From positions 1-7,017 of the forward strand of contig JAUWQK010000079.1 of NCBI GenBank assembly GCA_030611115.1: DNA of 7,017 nt, in the 5' to 3' direction. Positions 1 through 5,835 of the stretch are shown in pieces. The position numbers were made by a program, and so were the translations under genes. The notes beneath the pieces are model-generated. The model was not told where the DNA came from and searched no databases. It saw only the letters and a list, made by a program, of their open reading frames with translations. The stretch comes from Deltaproteobacteria bacterium. GTDB taxonomy: Bacteria > Desulfobacterota > Desulfobacteria > Desulfobacterales > ETH-SRB1. Positions within the stretch are counted from its first letter, which is position 1. Every line of letters begins with the position of its first letter.

Positions 1-37
1 TGGATCCGGTAGATCCGAGTATTGAAAGATTTTTCAT
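1..37 (-). CDS. dxr: 1-deoxy-D-xylulose 5-phosphate reductoisomerase, N-terminal fragment cut by the window edge
   Basis: Only twelve codons are present, reading MKNLSILGSTGS before the window ends. This matches the start of Dxr (IspC), whose N-terminus carries the NADPH-binding Rossmann motif of the type L-x-I-L-G-S-T-G-S-I-G. Dxr converts 1-deoxy-D-xylulose 5-phosphate to 2-C-methyl-D-erythritol 4-phosphate, the first committed step of the MEP isoprenoid pathway in the cytosol. The ATG lies 12 nt after the cdsA stop, and cdsA-dxr is a very common bacterial order, so cotranscription is likely. No strong Shine-Dalgarno is visible in that 12-nt gap, which suggests translational coupling to cdsA. 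The call rests on a short stretch plus context; nothing can be said about the rest of the protein. Confidence 0.85.
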   Translation of the reverse strand, partial: MKNLSILGSTGS

Positions 38-49
38 AAAGCTAAAGAT

Positions 50-859
50 CTACAAAAATATAAATTCTTTAAAAAAATATGCCACAGGAGCGGCAAACAG
101 AAGGGCATCTATACGATCCAGGATGCCGCCATGTCCCGGCAATATTGAACCGGAATTCTTAATATCAGCGGAACGTTTTAGCGCTGATTCAAACAAATCG
201 CCCACCTGGCCTGCGATACCGATGAAGAGGAATAAAAGGATACTTGCTCCCAATGGTAAGTGAGAAAGAAAAAAATACTTAAAAAATAATCCGACGACCA
301 AATTCGAAGAAAGCCCCCCAATTGAACCCTCTATTGTTTTTTTGGGGCTCACTGAAGGGCAGAGTTTGTGCCTGCCCAGGTAAGAACCAGCATAAAACGC
401 GCCGATATCACCGGCAAAAACTACAAATAACAGGAAAAATATCCATAGCATTCCGTCCGCTCCGTTACGGATCAGAATCAGAAAGGAAAGTAATAGGGGA
501 ATATAAATAATCCCCAGAACCTGTTTTGTAAAATTCTCAAGTATGAACGGATCGGATTTAAACTGTGTAAGGGTAAACAGGCCGGAAATAATTAAATTAA
601 AAGCAACTATGATTATAATAAAATCTAATGCGTTTTTATAAGCCGCCCATATAATGACAGGTCCAACAAATGTGGCCAGAAGCAAGATAATGCCCGATAT
701 TGTTTTACCTTTTGTATTAAAAACAATACGAAAATATTCCCACAGGGCCAAAAAGCATATTATGCTCACTGAAATAGCGAACAAAAGCCCCCCCTTGTAA
801 ATCATCAAAAAAAGAAAGGGGAGGGATACAATGCCTGTAATCCAACGTTTTAAATGCAT
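50..859 (-). CDS. cdsA: Phosphatidate cytidylyltransferase (CDP-diacylglycerol synthase)
   Basis: CdsA is an inner-membrane enzyme that makes CDP-diacylglycerol and pyrophosphate from CTP and phosphatidic acid, the branch point to phosphatidylethanolamine, phosphatidylglycerol and cardiolipin. The 269-residue product is normal in length and highly hydrophobic, with about eight membrane segments (roughly 8-28, 28-47, 53-72, 78-98, 114-131, 137-157, 181-198 and 204-220) and a last hydrophobic stretch at 252-267. The C-terminal family signature is clear: S225-A-L-K-R229, then K234 and PGHGG at 241-245 followed by ILDRID at 246-251. A second conserved stretch, SPKKTIEGSIGG, lies at 171-182. One departure is Asn235, where the signature normally has Asp (K-D-x-G). 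The ATG start gives MHLKRW; the ribosome site before it is weak. It follows uppS after a 154-nt repeat-rich gap and precedes dxr by 12 nt. Confidence 0.96.
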   Translation of the reverse strand: MHLKRWITGIVSLPFLFLMIYKGGLLFAISVSIICFLALWEYFRIVFNTKGKTISGIILLLATFVGPVIIWAAYKNALDFIIIIVAFNLIISGLFTLTQFKSDPFILENFTKQVLGIIYIPLLLSFLILIRNGADGMLWIFFLLFVVFAGDIGAFYAGSYLGRHKLCPSVSPKKTIEGSIGGLSSNLVVGLFFKYFFLSHLPLGASILLFLFIGIAGQVGDLFESALKRSADIKNSGSILPGHGGILDRIDALLFAAPVAYFFKEFIFL

Positions 860-861
860 AT

Positions 862-1002
862 CGCTTAATTGCGAATTTAGGGATTAGGAAATTTAGGAAT
901 TCGCTTCGCTTAATTGCTAATTGAGGATTAGGGAATTTAGGAATTGAAGGTATTCTGTTGATTTTAATCCCTCAATTCCTCAATTCCTCAATTCCTAAAT
1001 TA
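862..1002. repeat. Intergenic direct and inverted repeat cluster between uppS and cdsA
   Basis: Most of the 154-nt uppS-cdsA gap is repetitive. A unit of about 40 nt beginning cgcttaattg occurs at 862-901 and again, with a few changes and one deletion, at 907-945. Three perfect tandem copies of the 8-mer ctcaattc lie at 971-994, followed by a variant at 995-1002. The two blocks are complementary: aatttaggaattga at 934-947 and its exact reverse complement at 988-1001 form a 14-bp perfect inverted repeat, and 919-930 pairs with 965-977 except for one extra base. A transcript could therefore fold in several alternative ways. No U-run follows, so it does not look like a simple intrinsic terminator. 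No gene is visible in the gap. Its function is unknown. Confidence 0.85.
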
Positions 1003-1013
1003 TTTATTGAGTT

Positions 1014-1757
1014 CTAAACTTTTCCAAATCTGCGTTCACGGTGCTGATAGTGTTTCAGAATCTGCAAAAACTCCTGTTTGCCGAAGTCGGGCCATAAGGT
1101 TTCCGTAATAAAAATCTCCGTGTACGCAATTTGCCAAAGAAGAAAATTACTTATGCGCATTTCACCGCTGGTTCTTATAAGCAGATCCGGATCGGGCATT
1201 CCTTTTGTATAAAGAAAATCAGATACGAGTTCGGGCGTTATTAAGTCAGGATCAATCCTGCCTTCTTTTGTTTTTATTGCTATTTCCCGGACCATCCTGA
1301 CTATCTCGGCACGCCCTCCATAGCTCAATGCAAGATTAAGCATCAAACCGTTATTTTCTTTTGTCAGAGCCATTGTCTTATGCAGGACATGCTGAACATC
1401 TTCCGGCAGCTTCTCTATCTGTCCAATGGCATTGAGACGGATATTATTATCCAGCATCTCTTTCTGCTCTGACTCAAGGAAATTTTTCAGGAGGCTCATG
1501 AGAGCGGCGACTTCGATCTTTGGCCTCTGCCAGTTCTCAGTGGAAAAAGCATATAAAGTCAGGATGGAAATACCTATTTCACGACAGGTTCTAACAATAA
1601 GTCGAACTACATCAGCACCCTTTTTATGTCCTTCAATGCGATTTAAAATACGCTTTTTTGCCCAACGGCCATTACCATCCATGATGATAGCAATATGACA
1701 GGGGAGATTCGCTGGATCAATATCTGCATTAACAGAGGAAGATTCACTAAAATTCAA
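1014..1757 (-). CDS. uppS: Undecaprenyl diphosphate synthase (cis-prenyltransferase)
   Basis: UppS condenses isopentenyl diphosphate units onto farnesyl diphosphate to make C55 undecaprenyl diphosphate, precursor of the lipid carrier for peptidoglycan and surface polysaccharides. It acts at the cytoplasmic face of the membrane. The 247-residue product has the family motifs: IIMDGNGRW at 24-32 with the catalytic Asp27, FSTENW at 71-76, SYGGR at 145-149, DPDLLIRTSGE at 189-199, and SNFLLWQ at 203-209 followed by YTE and LWPDF. The start is taken as a TTG that overlaps the frr end by 11 nt. The next in-frame Met is inside the catalytic motif, and no in-frame ATG, GTG or TTG lies between the two. 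The upstream purine-rich GAGAAAG is a weak ribosome site, so translation is probably coupled to frr. Confidence 0.96.
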   Translation of the reverse strand: MNFSESSSVNADIDPANLPCHIAIIMDGNGRWAKKRILNRIEGHKKGADVVRLIVRTCREIGISILTLYAFSTENWQRPKIEVAALMSLLKNFLESEQKEMLDNNIRLNAIGQIEKLPEDVQHVLHKTMALTKENNGLMLNLALSYGGRAEIVRMVREIAIKTKEGRIDPDLITPELVSDFLYTKGMPDPDLLIRTSGEMRISNFLLWQIAYTEIFITETLWPDFGKQEFLQILKHYQHRERRFGKV

Positions 1758-2307
1758 GGATTTCTTTCTCTTTTTCTTTAAAGATGTCGTCGTTTATAAG
1801 CTTGATTTGTTCATCCGTTATCTTCTGGATCTGGTCCTGTGCTTTGAAAGCATCATCTTCCGAAATATCGCCATCCTTTTTTAAACCTTTGATCAGTTCG
1901 TTTGAATCGCGTCTGATATTGCGTACTGCCACCTTATAGTCTTCACAAATTTTCCGTACGATTTTTACAAGTTCCTTACGTCTTTCTTCGGTAAGCGCTG
2001 GAATGGATATGCGAATAACCTTACCATCGTTTGAAGGAGTAAGGCCCAGATCGGATTTCAATATCGCCTTTTCAACCTTTTTTATTACGGTAACATCCCA
2101 GGGCTGTATTATAATAAGGCGACTTTCCGGAACTGATAGCGAGGCCATCTGGTTAATGAGAGTCCGGGTGCCGTAATAATCAACAAGTATTCCATCAAGC
2201 AAAGAAAGAGAAGCACGACCGGTCCTGACTTTATTTAAGTCCTTTTTAAGGGCTTTAATTGACTTGCCCATATTTTCTTTTGTTTCTTTATATATGGATT
2301 CCAGCAT
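1747..2307 (-). CDS. frr: Ribosome recycling factor
   Basis: RRF, together with EF-G, splits the post-termination ribosome into subunits in the cytosol. The 186 residues match the family length of about 185. Domain I is the long three-helix bundle formed by residues 1-30 and 105-186. Domain II is the small beta domain between, roughly 31-104. Conserved elements visible are KVRTGRAS at 26-33, the stretch from VDYYGT at 42-47, QPWD at 68-71, the hinge-adjacent RISIPALTEERR at 99-110, and VRNIRRDSN at 128-136 containing the conserved arginines. The ATG has a partial Shine-Dalgarno (AAGGT) about eight bases upstream. It lies 123 nt after pyrH, a gap almost filled by an inverted repeat, and its last codons overlap the TTG start of uppS. 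Confidence 0.97.
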   Translation of the reverse strand: MLESIYKETKENMGKSIKALKKDLNKVRTGRASLSLLDGILVDYYGTRTLINQMASLSVPESRLIIIQPWDVTVIKKVEKAILKSDLGLTPSNDGKVIRISIPALTEERRKELVKIVRKICEDYKVAVRNIRRDSNELIKGLKKDGDISEDDAFKAQDQIQKITDEQIKLINDDIFKEKEKEILEF

Positions 2308-2334
2308 ATAATTTTACCTTTTCGATAATATTTA

Positions 2335-2407
2335 ACCACGGATTTTCACGGAATTACACTTACTCATTGTTTACAATTTTCAGTGAAACTCCGTGTTGTT
2401 CCGTGGT
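2335..2407. repeat. 73-nt imperfect inverted repeat with CACGGA motifs between pyrH and frr
   Basis: The left arm at 2335-2361 and right arm at 2381-2407 are complementary around a 19-nt centre. The outer stem accacgga (2335-2342) pairs perfectly with tccgtggt (2400-2407). A 4x4 internal loop follows, then cacgga (2347-2352) pairs with tccgtg (2390-2395), and weaker pairing continues to cact/agtg. The CACGGA hexamer is thus repeated 11 nt apart within each arm. The element fills most of the 123-nt gap. In the transcript it would form a long hairpin between pyrH and frr. No U-run follows on the minus strand, so it is not a standard terminator. It could be a REP-like or miniature repeat, an RNA processing or stability site, or an attenuator. 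Confidence 0.8.
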
Positions 2408-2430
2408 GATTTTTTTATCTTAGCGAGTCA

Positions 2431-3147
2431 TCAATTGTTTATCCTGGTTCCGATCTCCTCTCCACATACTATCTTTCTGAGATTTCCCTTGTTTTTAATA
2501 TCAAAAATAACAAGAGGAAGCTGATTCTCCATAGCCAGAGAGATAGCTGTCATATCCATGACTTTGAGCTGTCTTTCCAAAACTTCTATATAAGTGATTT
2601 TTTTAATGAACTTGGCGTCCTTGTTTACAACAGGATCTGAATCATACAGGCCTGCAACCTTGGTGGCCTTCAGCAAAATCTCAGCATGAATCTCCTGACC
2701 TCTTAAAACCGCAGCAGTATCTGTGGTAAAATAGGGATTCCCCGTACCTGCAGCAAAAATAACGACGCGTCCTTTTTCAAGATGGCGAATAGCTTTACGC
2801 AGAATATAAGGTTCAGCCACCTCATGCATCGATATTGCAGACTGAGTGCGGGTCGGAACACCTTTCTTTTCAAGTGCGTCCTGCAATGCGAGGCTGTTGA
2901 TTACTGTTGCCAGCATACCCATATGGTCAGCAGAAGTTCTATCCATTCCAAATGAACTGGCGGCAATCCCTCTGAAAATATTACCACCGCCGACAACAAT
3001 GGCTATCTGAACCCCTAAATCAAATATCGAACGGACCTCTTCAGCCACATATTTTATCACTTCCGGACTGATACCAAAAGTCTGATCGCCCATAAGAGCT
3101 TCACCGCTCAATTTTAACAAAACCTTGTTGTATAGTGGAAGTGTCAA
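2431..3147 (-). CDS. pyrH: Uridylate kinase (UMP kinase)
   Basis: PyrH phosphorylates UMP to UDP with ATP in the cytosol. It is a hexameric amino-acid-kinase-fold enzyme, usually activated by GTP and inhibited by UTP. The 238 residues match the family length. Motifs visible are KLSGEAL at 12-18, [10 protein letters not shown] at 51-60, [19 protein letters not shown] at 74-92, [13 protein letters not shown] at 134-146 and the C-terminal KVMDMTA at 195-201. The start is a TTG three bases after the tsf stop and in the same frame as tsf. No alternative start exists between that stop and the conserved [10 protein letters not shown]. An AGGAG lies 11 nt upstream inside the tsf end. The gene ends with two in-frame TGA codons in tandem. 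A 123-nt gap follows before frr. Confidence 0.97.
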   Translation of the reverse strand: MTLPLYNKVLLKLSGEALMGDQTFGISPEVIKYVAEEVRSIFDLGVQIAIVVGGGNIFRGIAASSFGMDRTSADHMGMLATVINSLALQDALEKKGVPTRTQSAISMHEVAEPYILRKAIRHLEKGRVVIFAAGTGNPYFTTDTAAVLRGQEIHAEILLKATKVAGLYDSDPVVNKDAKFIKKITYIEVLERQLKVMDMTAISLAMENQLPLVIFDIKNKGNLRKIVCGEEIGTRINN

Positions 3148-3150
3148 GGC

Positions 3151-3750
3151 TTAAGAATCTCCTATCTGAAATCTTACAAAACGTTTAATTGTTATGTTCT
3201 CGCCCATCTTTGCAATCAGATCATTTAAAAGATCCGATATATTCAAATCCGGATTACGTACATAAGCCTGATTCAACAGGCAGTTATCCTTATAAAACTT
3301 GTTTAGTTTTCCCTCAACTATTTTGTCTATCACGTTTTCGGGTTTACCCAATTCAATGGCCTGAGCACGATATATTTCCTTTTCTTTATTTATAACTTCC
3401 TCCGGCACATCATCGGATGCGATTCCAACAGGATTGGTTGCCGCTATATGCATAGCTATATTTTTAGCAAATTCTTTAAAGTCATCATTCTTTGCAACAA
3501 AGTCGGTCTCACTGTTTATCTCAACCAGTACTCCCAGCTTGCCGCCCATATGGATATAAGGTTGGATTAATCCTTCGCTCATAGCTCTTCCGGCCCTCTT
3601 CTGCGCTGTTGCCAACCCTTTTTTTCTTAAAAAATCGACTGCGTTATCTATATCGCCATTGCTCTGTGAAAGCGCTTCTTTACAATCCATTATTCCTACT
3701 CCGGTCTTTTCACGGAGCTGTTTAACCATTGTAGCACTTATTGCCGTCAT
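3151..3750 (-). CDS. tsf: Elongation factor Ts, short form
   Basis: EF-Ts is the guanine nucleotide exchange factor that regenerates EF-Tu-GTP during elongation. The 199-residue product begins with the N-terminal UBA-like domain (about 4-45, with LREKTGVGIMDCKEAL at 12-27). It carries the EF-Tu-contacting core motif TDFVAKN at 82-88 and a single dimerisation-type subdomain to the end. It is about 80 residues shorter than the E. coli protein (283) and resembles the short bacterial form found in Thermus and several deltaproteobacterial groups, so the length is natural and not a truncation. The C-terminus, ITIKRFVRFQIGD, aligns with family ends. The ATG is 2 nt after the rpsB stop, with a good AGGAG seven bases upstream. 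Confidence 0.97.
   Translation of the reverse strand: MTAISATMVKQLREKTGVGIMDCKEALSQSNGDIDNAVDFLRKKGLATAQKRAGRAMSEGLIQPYIHMGGKLGVLVEINSETDFVAKNDDFKEFAKNIAMHIAATNPVGIASDDVPEEVINKEKEIYRAQAIELGKPENVIDKIVEGKLNKFYKDNCLLNQAYVRNPDLNISDLLNDLIAKMGENITIKRFVRFQIGDS
3159..3163 (-). promoter_or_regulatory. Ribosome binding site supporting the pyrH TTG start
   Basis: AGGAG lies within the last codons of tsf, with 11 nt between it and the pyrH TTG. The spacing is longer than the usual 5-9. The tsf stop, GCC and the TTG are consecutive in-frame codons, so ribosomes terminating tsf would stop almost on the pyrH start. Termination-reinitiation coupling is therefore plausible and may offset the weak start codon. 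Confidence 0.55.
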
Positions 3751-3752
3751 TA

Positions 3753-4667
3753 TTATTCTCCTATATCCTTTGCTTCAGTAGTTTCTGCTGATTTTTCGCT
3801 TTTATTATCATCTGAGGTTTCTGAAGAAGCTATGGGAGCTGTTTTTCTAATTATCTCGACGACAGGTCCCTCAGAACCGTCTGCAATAACTTTTCTTTCA
3901 CCGGGTTTTAACTTTGAATCTACCGGTAAACCTTCGGCTTCATCTTCTATCTCCTTATCGGCCTCAGCCTGCTGTTTTTCCAACAAGCGCTGTTTTCCCT
4001 CAATACAAGCTTGAGAAATTCTGGATGAAATCAGTCTTATTGCCCGAATAGCATCATCATTGCCAGGTATAATGTAATCTATATCGTCCGGATCACAATT
4101 GGTGTCAACAATGGCAATAATTGGAATGTTCAGCCGTTTTCCCTCACGAACTGCAATTGCCTCGTTTTTGGGATCAACAACAAATATAGCACCAGGAAGC
4201 TTATTCATGGAACGGATTCCGCCAAGAACGTCGTCAAGTTTTACCCGGGACTTTTGAAGTTTCAATCTCTCTTTTTTTGGGAAAAGGTTAATTGATTCAT
4301 CATTTATTATATTATTGAGATAATTAAGGCGGTCGATACTTTGTTTTATTGTCTGAAAATTTGTAAGCATTCCGCCAAGCCATCTGTTATGGACATAGAA
4401 CATCTCGCATCTGTTGGCCTCTTCATAAATAGATTCGCGCGCCTGCTTTTTGGTTCCTACAAAAAGAATTGACTCGCCATTTGCAACCAAATCGACTATA
4501 AAGTCATATACATTTTTAAACATACGAACGGTTTTCTGAAGATCTATGATGTAGATACCGTTCCTTGCCCCAAAGATATAAGGTTTCATCTTGGGATTCC
4601 AGCGCTTTGTCTGATGACCGAAATGTACTCCTGCCTCAAGGAGTTCCTTCATTGTAATATAAGACAT
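3753..4667 (-). CDS. rpsB: 30S ribosomal protein S2 with C-terminal extension
   Basis: S2 sits on the back of the 30S subunit between head and body and is needed for late 30S assembly and S1 binding. The core runs from [20 protein letters not shown] (6-25) through YIIDLQKT (39-46), FVGTKKQAR (69-77), [11 protein letters not shown] (94-104) and FVVDP (162-166) to the coiled region near residue 235. The product is 304 residues against about 240 in E. coli. Residues from about 235 form a charged tail with a Glu/Asp-rich part, a segment reading [20 protein letters not shown] (256-275), and a Ser/Glu/Asp/Lys-rich low-complexity end. The start ATG has a GGGG six bases upstream. A candidate promoter and structured leader precede it, and tsf follows after 2 nt. 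In gammaproteobacteria S2 represses its own rpsB-tsf mRNA; similar control is possible here but unproven. Confidence 0.97.
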   Translation of the reverse strand: MSYITMKELLEAGVHFGHQTKRWNPKMKPYIFGARNGIYIIDLQKTVRMFKNVYDFIVDLVANGESILFVGTKKQARESIYEEANRCEMFYVHNRWLGGMLTNFQTIKQSIDRLNYLNNIINDESINLFPKKERLKLQKSRVKLDDVLGGIRSMNKLPGAIFVVDPKNEAIAVREGKRLNIPIIAIVDTNCDPDDIDYIIPGNDDAIRAIRLISSRISQACIEGKQRLLEKQQAEADKEIEDEAEGLPVDSKLKPGERKVIADGSEGPVVEIIRKTAPIASSETSDDNKSEKSAETTEAKDIGE

Positions 4668-4710
4668 AATTTTCCCCTTATTAAATGGTTATTCATTCGC
4701 CTTCATCATC

Positions 4711-4743
4711 CCCGTTTCCGACTCCGCCATGCAGAGCACCGGG
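4711..4743 (-). promoter_or_regulatory. Stem-loop in the rpsB leader RNA
   Basis: In the 5' leader of rpsB, CTCTGC and GCGGAG (4731-4736 and 4722-4727) pair over six base pairs, one of them G-U, around a tight ATG triloop at 4728-4730. An outer CCCG at 4740-4743 can pair with CGGG at 4711-4714, giving a two-tier stem of 33 nt that ends about 44 nt before the start codon. Leader structures that bind S2 and repress translation are known for rpsB-tsf in gammaproteobacteria. I cannot match this one to that model by eye, so a regulatory role is inference. No U-run follows, so it is not a terminator. Confidence 0.45.
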
Positions 4744-4780
4744 AAAAAGGTCCAAAGACGTGTGACTAATTGTTCACGGC

Positions 4781-4809
4781 TATATATACAAACCTTTTTT
4801 AATTAACAA
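4781..4809 (-). promoter_or_regulatory. Candidate sigma70-type promoter for rpsB-tsf
   Basis: A -35-like TTGTTA (4804-4809) is separated by 17 nt from a -10-like TATATA (4781-4786), inside an AT-rich stretch about 115 nt upstream of the rpsB ATG. Transcription would start near 4774 and give a leader of about 105 nt that contains the stem-loop. A perfect TATAAT also occurs slightly upstream at 4812-4817, but with no recognisable -35 at 16-18 nt; it could be an alternative or tandem start. The position after a 271-nt gap, next to the start of a tightly packed translation operon, supports a promoter here. Confidence 0.5.
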
Positions 4810-4870
4810 ATATTATAATGCTCTGCAATAGTTTTTTATTTAAAACTTGGTAACTACTCAGGTGGATAGA

Positions 4871-4956
4871 CTGAAGCTTCCTTCAGCCTTCAGCCTTCAG
4901 CCTTCAGCCTTCAGCCTTCAGCCTTCAGCCTTCAGCCTTCAGCCTTCAGCCTTCAG
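4871..4956. repeat. Perfect 11-copy heptanucleotide tandem array at the end of prmC, with inverted end
   Basis: Eleven uninterrupted, identical copies of ccttcag (minus strand CTGAAGG) occupy 4880-4956, 77 nt in all. Immediately outside the distal end, ctgaag at 4871-4876 is an inverted copy of the unit core and forms a 6-bp hairpin with cttcag at 4881-4886 around a 4-nt loop. The proximal end lies inside prmC: the last three units encode its final residues LKAEG and its TGA stop at 4939-4941. Because 7 is not a multiple of 3, any reading frame through the array meets TGA every 21 nt. The perfection of the copies suggests recent expansion by slipped-strand replication. Confidence 0.97.
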
Positions 4957-5835
4957 CATACAAACCATTCTGTCATAACCGGAATAGTCTTTTTTAAAGA
5001 CAACATCTTCATAATTCCCACAATCATCTACAATTTTTTTGATCTGATCTTTTTGATCATGTCCTGTCTCCAGCAAAAGTATTCCCTTTTGTACAAGGAA
5101 GGCATGAGCCTCGAAGATAATTTTTTTAATCGGGTCCAAGCCGGCTTTTCCCCCGTCAAGACCCCTAATGGGCTCATATCTGTATATCTCAGGCTGGAGT
5201 TCAGGTATGGACAGCGTCCTGATATAAGGAGGGTTGGATATAATCATGTCAAACAACTGCCCGGTATTTTTTAACGGCTCAAGCCAATCCCCGGCAAAAA
5301 AATTTATTTTTCCATCAAGATGATGGAGCTTTGCATTCATAAATGCCAGTTTAACAGCTTCAACTGAACTATCAGATGCAAAATAGATATACTCCGGCCT
5401 TTCAGATGCAAGCGCCAGGGTTATTGCGCCGGAACCTGTACCAAGCTCTAAAATACGCTTTGGCCCAGGACCCAATTCCGGAAGTGAAAGCGCTGACTCA
5501 ACAAGGCATTCTGTCTCAGGGCGTGGAATCAGTACATCCTTTGTCACAGATAGATCCATGGACCAAAACTCCCTGGTGCCCACGATATATGCAACCGGTT
5601 CCCTGTTAATCCGCCTTTTTATATATGTTTTGAACAGCAAAAGTTCATCAATAGTAAGCGGCTGATCATAGCGCAAATACAAATCTATCCTTTTTAAGTC
5701 TAATGTATGCGCCAGAAGTATTTCAGAGGTTGATCTTGGACTGTCAATGTTGTGGGATTTAAAATACGAAGTAGTCCAATCGAGGAGTTTAATTATTGTC
5801 CATTCAGGAAATTCGGACTTTGGATGATTCTGCAT
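4939..5835 (-). CDS. prmC: Peptide chain release factor N5-glutamine methyltransferase
   Basis: PrmC (formerly HemK) uses S-adenosylmethionine to methylate the glutamine of the GGQ motif in RF1 and RF2, which is needed for efficient termination. The 298-residue product has an N-terminal helical RF-binding domain (about 10-95, including the conserved RREPVAYI-like stretch at 78-84) and a C-terminal Rossmann methyltransferase domain. Visible motifs are LIPRPETE (102-109), the SAM-binding ELGTGSGAI (130-138) and the catalytic NPPY at 201-204, whose Asn and Tyr region contacts the substrate glutamine. The only workable start is an ATG that overlaps the prfA end by 32 nt in another frame; no better start follows before conserved sequence. 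Its upstream Shine-Dalgarno is poor, so coupling to prfA is likely. The last five residues are written by the heptamer array and probably carry no function. Confidence 0.96.
   Translation of the reverse strand: MQNHPKSEFPEWTIIKLLDWTTSYFKSHNIDSPRSTSEILLAHTLDLKRIDLYLRYDQPLTIDELLLFKTYIKRRINREPVAYIVGTREFWSMDLSVTKDVLIPRPETECLVESALSLPELGPGPKRILELGTGSGAITLALASERPEYIYFASDSSVEAVKLAFMNAKLHHLDGKINFFAGDWLEPLKNTGQLFDMIISNPPYIRTLSIPELQPEIYRYEPIRGLDGGKAGLDPIKKIIFEAHAFLVQKGILLLETGHDQKDQIKKIVDDCGNYEDVVFKKDYSGYDRMVCMLKAEG

Noticed and set aside
1426..1698. Plus-strand open frame of 90 codons inside uppS
   Set aside because: It is antisense to strongly conserved uppS motifs and its translation is rich in Arg, Ser and Phe with no family resemblance; a shadow frame.
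3142..3147. Perfect TTGACA at the pyrH start considered as a promoter -35 box
   Set aside because: No -10-like hexamer lies 16-18 nt downstream, and the sequence is explained by the TTG start codon plus the second codon.
3151..3750. EF-Ts considered as truncated because it is about 80 residues shorter than in E. coli
   Set aside because: The start, core motif and C-terminal ending are all intact and the length fits the known short EF-Ts form.
4689..4730. A 13-codon upstream open frame in the rpsB leader (starts MAESETGMM)
   Set aside because: It has no Shine-Dalgarno and its start codon is buried in the hairpin loop; an open frame this short is expected by chance.
4871..4886. The ctgaag/cttcag hairpin considered as a terminator for prfA-prmC
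   Set aside because: The stem is only 6 bp and no T-run follows it on the minus strand; it is better described as an inverted end of the repeat array.
4880..4956. Heptamer array considered as a CRISPR array or an origin-type iteron cluster
   Set aside because: There are no spacers between units and no cas genes. The 7-nt unit is directly adjacent copy to copy, and no replication protein or DnaA-box pattern is nearby.
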